The position numbers were made by a program, and so were the translations under genes. Below are positions 44,801 to 53,966 of a stretch of 64,000 bases of DNA, piece by piece. This stretch comes from Annona cherimola (lineage: Eukaryota > Streptophyta > Magnoliopsida > Magnoliales > Annonaceae), in NCBI GenBank assembly GCA_030490835.1, contig CM059972.1:36001452-36065451 (forward strand), read 5' to 3'. Below the pieces are notes generated by a model. The model saw only the letters and a list, made by a program, of their open reading frames with translations, had not been told where the DNA came from and ran no database searches. The first letter of the stretch is position 1. The number at the start of each line of letters is the position of its first letter.

Positions 44801-47800
44801 CTCATTTAGCTTAATTTTCATCCGCCTCGCATTTTAGGAGCATTAATTAGCTTTTAGGCATTTTTAGTTCATTTATTTAGTTTTTCCATTTTTTTGCAGG
44901 AAGGATGGGATGTACGAAGGCAGAGCGGATGAGTTGAATGTAAGCCGAGGCATCTAGAGGCAGATGGATGGCGCCTAGGCGCCACCCTACGCACCTTGGT
45001 CATTTTTAGCACACACAGATTTCAACATGGTTTCCAGAGAGTTGGCGCTTAGGCGTCACTCAAGGGCGCCCAGGAGCACTTCTCTACATAAAACCCAAGT
45101 CAGAAGCCAAAAGTCAGGTAGTGCAGTCTAGGGAGTTGGCGCCTAGGTGCCAGCCAGGGGTGCCTAGGCGCCAATACTCATCCGTACGCGAATATACCAG
45201 TGCATAAGCTGCGCAAGAGAGACCATATATATGTTGGAAATAATTGATAAAATCAAATATCCAAAGCATGTGTTTTGATGATTAACAACACAATTTGATT
45301 GAATTTTAGCTACGAATGTGTTTTGTGTATTGTTTAAGGATATAAAAATGAAAGATATAAAGCATGACAGGTCAAGTCGATCTCCAAGTCGACTCAGACA
45401 TCGACTTAGGCCAAGTCGATCCCCAAGTCGACTCCAGCAGCGACTTCAAGTGCCTATTTTTATCCAGTGTTGAAATTGGGGACCAAGAGGTTCCGAAGTT
45501 GCAGACGAAGTCGACTCCACATGCGATTTGGGTGAAGTCGCAGGCCAAGTCGACTCCAGCATCGACTTCAGTTAGACAGGACAAAATTTCAGAAGTCAAG
45601 TCGAAGGCCAAGTCGACTTAAGGCCAGACTTGAGTCAAGTTGAAGACCAAGTTGACCTAAAAATTCAACTTGGAACATATGAAGATTAATCCAAGTCCAA
45701 AGCAAGCAAGATGCATGAATTCATCCATTTAAATCATAATATATATATATATATTGGATTTGTTCATGCATACCAAGATTCAAGTTTCCAAGATTCCTAA
45801 ACATGAAGCTAAAAGATTTTTTCTGCAAAGTGAATATACTAAACTCCAAATAATGCAAATCTAAGAAGTAGCAGTTATACTGAAGAAATTAAGCAACCAA
45901 AGGAAATTTCAAGGAAATTTAAGCTCACTTGGCAAGTTAACAAGGTCAAGTCGCACCCGAGGTCGACTCCAACATCGACTTGGGTCAAGTCCCAGACAAA
46001 GTCTACTCAAAAGACAGACTTGGAAGATTGAACAATCAGAAGTCGCACCCAAAGTCGACTCCACCCGCGACTTGGGTCAAGTCCAAGGCCAAGTCGACTC
46101 GAGGAAGAACTTGAACAAGCTGAGCACGACCGAAGTCGCACCCGAAGTCGACTCCAGCATGCGACTTGGGTGAAGTCGCACACGAAGTCGATTCCACCTG
46201 TGACTTGGAGGAATAACGTTCGAATTTTTGAACGTTGGAACATTTATTACGTGCCAACCAACTCTATAATGTTGAAAATTCTCCCTCCTCTATATATAGA
46301 CACTCAAGCAAACGTGGAAATATACAAGTAAGAGCTGAAAAAGAGGAAAGAAGTGCTACTAAGTTTTATATTTCACTTTCTTCTATATTTGAGTGATCGA
46401 TACACTTTCAAAGGAAGAACAAGCTTCAAAGTTGCGGTTTGCTTCAACGCAGAACAATTCGTCTCTTCTATAAACTCTTCATCGAGCTGAAACTTGCTAA
46501 ACAAATCTGTAAAGTGTAGATTTCTTTTATTTCATCTTATTATTTGGTTTTTGGTGCTTGGTTTGAGTTTGGTGTTTCAAACCAAGCTATAGCAAACCAG
46601 TAGGGAAACCAAGCTAGAAGAGAGCGGAGGCTCTGGTTGTATATGCCCCCTAGAGTGAGAATCTAGAAGAGAGCGAAGACTCTAGTTGTATTCGCAGAAT
46701 ACATAGTGGAACCCAAGTCACAAGGGGTGTGAGCTTGAAAGAGTGGAGTAGGGAAGGTTGCCCGAACCACTATAAACCTTGTCTATTGTTTTTCATTTCG
46801 GCTTTCATTATCTAATTTCTTTCCAATTATTTCATTAAAGGGGATTAAATTAAACCGGGGTAAAGTTTATAATTTAAGTTTAAAATTTTTTAAATACCCA
46901 ATTCACCCCTCCCCTCTTGGGTAATTACTATCAACTCAAGACCAATAATATATAGTTCCTAGGGGTTTGCGCGCAAGAGAGGAGCGAGGAAGAAGAGGAG
47001 AGAGCCTAAGGAAGAACCAATGTGCAGGAGAAAGAGGAAATCAAGATTAAAGCACGGATTGAAGACAGGATTCAAGCCCCATTGGTGGAAACCGCCGGAA
47101 AATAATTTTCTCTTATTCTTTCCAATTTTCTTTCTCTGCCTTTATGGATACTCTTCGTATGGATGTAATGGATGTTGAATTCATGTCATTGAACTAAACC
47201 TCCATTAGATGGATAGTTAGGATGAATTGAATTCTAAACTATATTGTTTCTTGGTTCATAGAATATTCAAGAATGAATAGTTGATTTTATATATGATTGT
47301 GTATGATTTACCTTTGCATGTGTGGATTTAATATTTTTTTACAAGATTAGCTATCTTGTAAGATGATTTAATTACTTGATTTATCCTTGGAAGAGGAAGA
47401 TTTTTTCCAGATCCATGTGTAAGGCATAGGTTTTGACCTTTGTGTAAGGAGAGTTGTTTAACGAATAGGAATATACCGTTAAACCCTGTGTAGTCATTAT
47501 ACAAGTTATGAACTTATCAATTTCACTTTATTTAATGGCATGGGAACATAGCACTTAAATAGGGTGTAATTAGCTTTATATACTGTTGGAAAACATATAT
47601 AAAGATATATGAACTTGGGCTATTAAATCCATATGCAATACAATTAAAAAGAGCCAGAGCAATATAGTTTAGATTCAAGGATTCCGATCTATCCATCTGT
47701 CATCTCTAATCAGTAAATTCGTTCTTAGTATCCAGTAGTCTCATGATCTCTACTCTAATTTCTCGTTGCAATCATTAGTTTAGTTGAACCATAAACACTC

Positions 47801-47956
47801 AGAATTCTCCACCCATCGAAAGCAGTTTAACTAATTAATAATTTCGGTTAATAATTTCTTGTGGAAACGATACTCTACTCACTCTTTATTACTTGACACG
47901 GCACGTATACTTGCGTAAATAGCGAGCATTTTAATTGACATATACGCAGCTCGTCA
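44801..47956 (+). mobile_element. Athila 5' LTR, interrupted by solo copia LTR
   Basis: Matches the 3' LTR from 54050. It ends ...CAGCTCGTCA at 47956, six bases before the primer site. It contains GGCGCCTAGGCGCC palindromes (44970 and degenerate copies to 45175). The TATA box is split by the copia insertion. After the insertion: TCTTATTCTTTCC, a T-rich leader, and GATACTCTACTCACTC near the end. Confidence 0.88.
45232..46947 (+). mobile_element. solo Ty1/copia LTR in Athila TATA box
   Basis: A complete LTR, TGTTGGAAA to CAAGACCAATA (terminal CA now TA), 1716 bp, same family as 18299-31871. The target duplication is perfect, atata at 45227-45231 and 46948-46952. The intact 3' LTR reads CCTATATATAGTTCC at this point, so the target was the Athila TATA box. 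Its own TATA (46290-46299) and AAGTCG arrays are intact and face the Athila interior. Confidence 0.93.
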
Positions 47957-47962
47957 AGTTTT

Positions 47963-47979
47963 TGGCGTCGTTGCTGGGG
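47963..47979 (+). other. Athila primer-binding site, tRNA-Asp type
   Basis: TGGCGTCGTTGCTGGGG differs at two positions from TGGCGCCGTTGCCGGGG, the complement of the 3' end of plant tRNA-Asp(GUC). Both differences are C-to-T in CG context, as expected from methylcytosine decay. Confidence 0.85.
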
Positions 47980-48104
47980 AATTGTTTACCCAATTATTTT
48001 TAGTTTTATTGCTTTCTTGTATAATTCTGTAGAATAGTTTATTTTCATAATTTCTTTTAGCTTAGAATTTCTTTTTCTTTCTACTAGTTCAATTTCATTG
48101 GTTT

Positions 48105-49878
48105 TTGCAAAGTCATCTCATATTGCATGCGCCGAGGCAGAGTCAAAAAGGAGTTGTTATTCCTTTTGATCCGGAACCCGAACGAACTTATTTGAGAAGG
48201 CATCACAAGAGCAGGGAAGCTAGAAAGCAACAGCATACGATGGAGCGCATTGAGAACCAGGACAAGAACGTTCAAGCAAACCAGTAGGGAAACCAAAGGA
48301 TTGAGATCCCGAATCATCCACCTCAAGATGATTTGGACCAACCCATTTGGGATCTGATTGTGTTCGGTCAAAATGTTGTTCAGACTAGCATTGCACCTCC
48401 TCCTATCGACACCAACAACTTTGAAATCAAGCCGGTGATTTTCCAGATGCTCCAGTCTATTGGGTAGTTCGGAGGTCTTGCATCTGAAGACCCACACCGC
48501 CATCTGCGAAATTTTTTGCAGATTATGAACACATTCAAGCAGAACGGAGTCTTCGACGAGGCAATGCGGCTTTGAATGTTTCCATTTTCTCTGCGTGATC
48601 GAGCTTCAGAGTGGCTAGACTCTTTGCCACCGAACTCCGTCAACACATGGAACGACTTGGCTCAGAAATTCCTAAAAAAATACTTCCCGCCTGCCAAGTT
48701 AGCCAAGCTGAGAATGGATATAATCTCGTTCAAGCAACATGGAGAGGAGACCTTATCAGAGGCGTGGGACCGCTTCGAAGACCTGCTTCGAAAGTGCCCG
48801 CATCATGGAATTCAGTCGTGGGTCCAGATTCAGATTTTCTACAACGGCCTCCAGGATTCCACCAGTCACATGGTGGATTCTTCATCGAACAGTTCTCTGC
48901 TACGGAAAAGCTATCGAGAATCATACGCCCTGCTCAAAAACATGGTGGCTAACAGTTATCAACTGCCAATTGACAGGAGCCGAGGTGCGAGTCTACTCCA
49001 ACTGGATACGGTTTCATCGATAAAGGCCCACATCGACACTTTATCTCGGCAAATCCAAAACTTGTCCAGGCCAGCCAACGTCAATGCATTAGGGGTGTCT
49101 ACACCACAGCAGTCGACGGTAGCAGAAATTTGCACGTGGTGTGGCGAATTCGGCTATCCCAGTGATGAATGTGCCTCCAACCTGGAGTCCATTAATTACG
49201 TGAGAAATTTCCAGAGAAACCTAGCTAATCAGTATGGAAACAACTACAACCCAGGCTGGAGGAATCATCCTAACCTCTCATAGAACAACCAGACGAGGCC
49301 GAATCAGCCGCCTGGATTCTCGCAGCAGCCGCCGCAGCAACAACCTGCAAGACCAATGCAGTTCAATCCACCACTACGAGAAGAGATGAAATTGGATCTG
49401 GAAAATCTCTTCATGCAGTTCATGCAATCCCAGATCATGACGAACAGGAACTTGGAAGCTCAGATAGGCCAACTGGCCTCAGACCTGAACAACCGACCTC
49501 AAGGTTCATTGCCGAGCGACACCGAGCAAAACCCGAAGGGAAAAGGTAAAGAGCAGGTCCAAGCAGTCACATTGTGTAGTGGAAAGCAGTTACCTGATCC
49601 AACTCTACCAGAATCAGTGACTGAACCCACTAATCCTCTGATTCAGCAGTCGCAGGAGCTAGGAGAACCAGTTGCAAGCCAAAAGCAACCGGACGCTGAA
49701 ATCGCCCCAAATCCAAGGCCACCTCCTCCATTTCCTCAGCAATTCGAAAAGCCTAAAAAATAGGGCCAGTTCAAGAAATTCCTTGAGGTATTGAAGCAGC
49801 TACATATTAATATACCTCACGTCGAAGCCTTGGAACAGATGCCGAGCTAGGCCAAATTCATGAAAGATATGCTACCAA
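48105..49878 (+). pseudogene. Athila gag, in one frame with six stops
   Basis: One frame carries HAPRQSQKGVVIPF, FEIKPVIFQMLQSIG, GLASEDPHRHLRNFLQIMN, FPFSLRDRASEWLDSLPP, WNDLAQKFLKKYFPPAKLAK, WDRFEDLLRKCPHHGI, FYNGL, then CTWCGEFGYPSDEC (a damaged knuckle) and GQFKKFLEVLKQLHINIPHVEAL. The FSLRD...LPP...KFFPP series is diagnostic of Athila-type gag. Stops at 48285, 48465, 48573, 49281, 49761 and 49848 mostly replace Trp, Gln or Arg codons. There is no ATG at the frame start; ATG 48240 is in frame, but conserved sequence precedes it, so the original start was probably lost. Confidence 0.88.
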
Positions 49879-49881
49879 AAA

Positions 49882-50340
49882 AGACGGTTGATGGAATTCG
49901 AGACAGTGGCGCTAACAGAGAAAACCAGTGCAAGGGTGTAGAGGAAACTACCTCCTAAACTCAAGGATCTAGGGAGTTTCACCATTTCATGCACGATTGG
50001 AGACCAGTACTTCAGGAGAGCCATATGCAACTTGAGAGCAAGCATTAATCTCATGCCCAAGTCCATTTTCAGAAAATTGGGCCTAGGGGAAGCCTGACCT
50101 ACCACAGTGACGCTGCAACTGGCGGATCGATCCATCACGTATCCGGAAGGTATTATTGAGGATGTCCTTGTCAAGGTGGACAAATTCATTTTTCCGGTAG
50201 ATTTTATTATCCTGGATTATGAAGAGGATCGAGACGTGCCAATTATTCTCGGTCGGCCTTTTCTCGCAACGAGCAACGCGATAATCAATGTACGAGCCGG
50301 AGAATTAACCATTTAGGTGCAAAATGAAAAGGTTACATTC
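49882..50340 (+). pseudogene. Athila aspartic protease, active site lost
   Basis: After a frameshift near 49880: RRLMEFETVALTEKTSA, RKLPPKLKDLGSFTISCTIG, then CNLRASINLMPKSIFRKLG (50026-50080), [58 protein letters not shown]. In Athila proteases the catalytic segment is CDLGASINLMP; here Asp is Asn (AAC, 50029-50031) and Gly is Arg (AGA, 50035-50037). Stops lie near 49937 and 50095 and after ELTI. The enzyme would cut the gag-pol polyprotein; this one could not. Confidence 0.88.
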
Positions 50341-50396
50341 AATGTGCTCAAGTCTATACAGAACCCGACGACCTAGAGGATTGCTTAAGGATTGAT

Positions 50397-50750
50397 ATGG
50401 GTAATTCAAAGGTTCAAAAGATTCCTCAGACTGGTTTTAAAAAGGACCAAGAGGAGATTGTGATTAGGGGACACAAGTTATCTGTCTGTGTTAAAGACCG
50501 ACTCGTTGGTTATGTCAGGCTCGAACAACTGACCGAGCCGTTGAAAAGTCAGGATATGGATATTAAAACCAATAATGGAATAGGGGAGTTCACATTTGAT
50601 AGAACTGGAAATGTTCATGGCAAAATACCCCTACCTCATCGGCCGGAAGATCAAATTTGGCATAATTTATGGACTGATGGGCTAAGATCAGATCAGAACT
50701 TTCAGGTTGCAGTCCTAATGGCCGGGACTTCGAGGTGGCGAAATTAAAAA
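50397..50750 (+). CDS. uncharacterised 116-codon frame between protease and hairpin
   Basis: MGNSKVQKIPQTGFKK... to ...MAGTSRWRN and TAA. It lies where pol should be, between a broken protease and the conserved hairpin. I recognise no family: no cysteine clusters, no membrane segment, mixed charge, with an RLEQLTEPLKSQD helix-like stretch and a GIGEFTFDRTGNVHG segment. It is the only intact frame above 100 codons inside the element. It may be a neutral remnant, a sequence picked up when pol was lost, or part of a linker. Confidence 0.35.
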
Positions 50751-50770
50751 TGGACTGAATAGCAGGAACG

Positions 50771-50820
50771 CCGGGCTGAGGACGTTAAGCTTAGCGCTAA
50801 ATGGGAGGCAACCCATTGAC
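50771..50820 (+). promoter_or_regulatory. conserved Athila hairpin upstream of the 3' frame
   Basis: GACGTTAAGCTTAGCGCTAA is followed by AATGGG-AGGCAA-CCCATT (50800-50817), a perfect six-base stem with a six-base loop. The same string type (TTGGGAGGCAACCCAA after GACGTTAAA...GCGCTT) recurs in many Athila elements at the end of pol, from my memory of the family. The base change in one arm (T to A) is matched in the other, favouring a structured RNA role. Function unknown. Confidence 0.55.
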
Positions 50821-51674
50821 TAGTTTCAATTTGATTTGTATTTTTGTTTTTATTTGTGGATTTTGGTTTTGTTTTTATTTATATAAAAAAAAAGTGTCGG
50901 CGCCTAGGCGCCGGGTCGTGGACAGCACGACCCGGAAGACCTATAAAGCTCCAGGTTAGGGTTTAAACCCTAACCCTCACGCCCCGGCGCCGATTCTTTC
51001 TCCCCTTCTCATTTCCAAATTTTGTCAAAGTGTTTCCAAGCGATTTCAACTTCAATCCAACTACATTTGCAACTCAATCTCCTCCTCATTTCATTCATCT
51101 CATTTTCCATTCTGTTTTCGTTTTTTCCCCTTTGCTTAGATCCTTTCCAATCCATCCAAAAAATCCAGTTTTCCAACACCAAATCTTAAGCAATACACCC
51201 ACATTTGGTTTCCCATCATTTTCTCCTTGATTTGGACTCCACTTTGAGCCATTGCATCACCATCTTCTTTGCCCGGCGCCAATACTCCTGTGCCCCGGCG
51301 CTAGTGTAGAAGCAAGGCCACTTTAGATTTTTAGGCGGGAAGCTTTGTGGGTAACAATTTCTCCATTTTTGGTGCCTTTTCATTGCTATGAAGTATTTGG
51401 TGATTGCTTGAGTGAAAAATTGGATTGGACCAGTGGGTTTTTGTGGATTGATCTGCGGATTGGAGATTGATTTGGGTGGATAGTTCTTTGGTTTGCTTGG
51501 AATTGGTTGGTGCCTGTCTGGTATTGGTTTCATCGTGATTGTTTCAGATGCATTTTGGAGTTTGGCATATTGACTTGTTGGACTGCTTGTTGGATTGTTG
51601 GATTGCTTGGGTCAATATTGGCTTGTTGGATTGTTTGGTTGTGTTGGAATTTGGTTTGAAAGAGCTGTCTGAGA
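50821..51674 (+). other. noncoding spacer before the 3' frame
   Basis: It contains one GGCGCCTAGGCGCC palindrome (50899-50912) as in the LTR, a short CCCTAACCCT stretch near 50957-50975, a C/T-rich stretch (50990-51240) and a T/G-rich stretch (51360-51660). No coding motif. It would be the leader of a subgenomic or spliced RNA for the next frame, if such an RNA exists. Confidence 0.4.
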
Positions 51675-52802
51675 TTGCTTTGGGACCACATGGCTTCATC
51701 ATCTGCTAAGAGAAAGAAAGTTCAGGAGCCCGTCGAGTTGGACGCCAACAGATTTGTGTCCGCTAAGGCTTTTAAGCGGTACACAAACGCACTCCAGAAA
51801 AGGCATCTGATTCCGGAGAGAGGAATCAAGATAGACGAGTTCTTTGACGCGCCGCTCCTCAACTTGCATACTCGAGGCTGACAGCAGTTCATGGCGCAAC
51901 CCCCTCCCGCTATTACTCCTGTGGTCAAGGAGTTTTATGCAAATGCAGTGGAGCATGAAGAGGGGCGAGTGAAAGTCAGGGGCAAGATCGTCCCCTTCCA
52001 TGCAGAGGCGATGAACGCATATTACGGGTTGGTTTCTTTTCCTCACCCAGACGAGTATGAGGGTTCCTAGCAGGCGAAGATCGAGATACCGACTCCATCA
52101 CCAGGCCATTTTGCCAAAGGCCACCGGTTTGGAAGTCGACGGGCGGGCAGCTAACCTCCTTCAAGCGGAGCGACATGCTGTCTCACGGAAGGATGATCTT
52201 TCATTTTATCTTGTCCCGAATGATGCCGTCGACCCATGTCAGTGAGGTGACGATGGATAGGGAACTGCTTCTCCACATGATCAACAGTGGCATGACGATC
52301 GACATGGGCTGCCTTATCTACTAGCAGATCTGTGCCTGCACAACCGCACCCCGGGGCAGCTACTACTTCCCATCCCTCATCACCGAACTCTATAAACGGG
52401 TCGGCGTCAGATGGGAGCTGACAGAGGAGGTCCTGAACTGCCAAGCCATCATAGACGACCTCTCCTACCGCATCCAGCCCAGGGTTCGCACCACCATGAC
52501 GCGCCCTAGCACAGCTCCATCTGCAGCGGGTCCCTCCTCGTAGGCGCTATCTACAGCCGAGCAGCCAACCAACCTCGAGAATCTGATTGCTGCTCAAGCC
52601 AGGTACCAGCGGCAGCATGACCCGGCGATGGAGGCCTAGCTACGGCGGATTGCGGAGGACTGCCGGATCGACATCTCCACCCTCCCGCCTTTCCGACCGA
52701 CACCGTCAGAGGTCCGAGCTTGTTTTGGGCAGCCGGCTCAGCCCCAGCCCGACGACAAGGCCGACGAGGACAATGAGGATGCGACAGAGTCCGATTCATG
52801 AG
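51675..52802 (+). pseudogene. Athila 3' frame, 'putative plant transposon protein' type
   Basis: MASSSAKRKKVQEPVEL, FVSAKAFKRY, LIPERGIKIDEF, then TGA, FMAQPPPAITPVVKEFYANA, GRVKVRGKIVPFHAEAMNAY. After a frame change: TSFKRSDMLSHGRMIFHFIL, VSEVTMDRELLLHMINSGMT, SYYFPSLITELYKRVGVRW, and an acidic tail DDKADEDNEDATESDS. The FVxExAxxRY, VxEFYAN and VRGKxVxF motifs match the conserved domain found in the env position of many Athila-like elements (Transposase_32-like; recalled, not searched). Its biochemical role is unknown. Several stops (51879, 52068, 52320, 52542, 52638 region) and at least one frameshift kill it. Confidence 0.7.
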
Positions 52803-53966
52803 GGAGTCCCAGTCCTTTATTTCTGCTTTTCTTTTATTTTATTTTTGCTTTTCATTATATTTCCATTTTTAGTTCATTTTAGGATCATGCATTGAGGACA
52901 ATGCATCTCTCAAGTTTGGGGGGTGTATAATTCTCAACCATAAGTTAGTTTTTCATTTTAATTTTTCATGCTTTATTTTATTTTTCATGTATGTCAATTC
53001 TTGCTAATGAAAGTTGTCTTTGTTTCAATCCATCTTATTGTGAAAATGTGCAAGGTTGTGATTATTTCTTACTTGAAATTGAATTCATGAAAGAATAGGC
53101 AATTCAAATTAAAACCAAGTATTAAAGAAGGTTGAAATTAACATGTCAAAGAATTAAAAGAAATTTCATAATGCATTGTTCTAATTCAATCACAGGAATA
53201 TCTTTCAGACCGAGATGATGAAAACTGAACTAAATAAATGCTGACCAAGCACTTTAACGGGTTCAGAAATGGTATTATTTTACAGGAATTACTCAGACAT
53301 GTTCAGTACCCTTAACAAAGCATTAGAAAAAGATAAAAAGGGGGTGGTTAACCTAAGCTGAGTAACCGGGACTTGGCATCGACAAATGGCAAGGTTCGCA
53401 TAGAAAGCAAAGGAAAATCACAGTAACAATGCTTTAAAAATGAAAATTCTCCCTAGATACCTGAAATATGGTGAGAGGAGCCAAAAAAATAGATCTCTAG
53501 ATATCCTGAAATATGGTGAGGAGAATTTTTGCAATAAGTTTGGGGGGCAAAATGTGTAGTTGTTAGAAATTGAATCTAGTGACTTGATACCATTTGCTGT
53601 GACCAGTGTATTCAGCTTAATCCTTGGTTTGCTTGTGTTCATTAATTTTCTAACCAGTTTTCTGATCGAATGGAAGATTAACGTGTTGAATTATGACTTT
53701 GCACTATGGAATCTTAGCATCCACATGTAACTTGGTTTGAAAATGAAAATGAAAATGCATGTCTTGTTTGTATAATGAAGGATTTTTCAAGTTGGATTAA
53801 TCTTGACCTTGTGAAATGGATAAGTGGATTGATCAAAGCATAACAGGAAGCAAACGGAGTTGACAGAGTCTGTATGCATTCATATGATTCATTCATTGAT
53901 TCATTGATTCATTCATTAGGGTTGCATGTGTTGTTCGAGGACTAGCAACATTTAAGTTTGGGGGTG
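52803..53966 (+). other. Athila 3' spacer with three polypurine-like tracts
   Basis: A 20-base palindromic hairpin, ATGCATTGAGGACAATGCAT, is at 52887-52906, followed by AAGTTTGGGGGGTG (52912-52925). A second tract AAGTTTGGGGGG is at 53536-53547, and the third, AAGTTTGGGGGTG, directly abuts the 3' LTR (53955-53966) and is the functional position. A short inverted pair, AAAATTCTCC / GGAGAATTTT, flanks 53442-53530. No coding sequence. Confidence 0.6.

Noticed and set aside
51030..51533. Proline/phenylalanine-rich frames in the Athila spacer as genes
   Set aside because: Compositional frames in a pyrimidine-rich leader, overlapping on both strands, without motifs.
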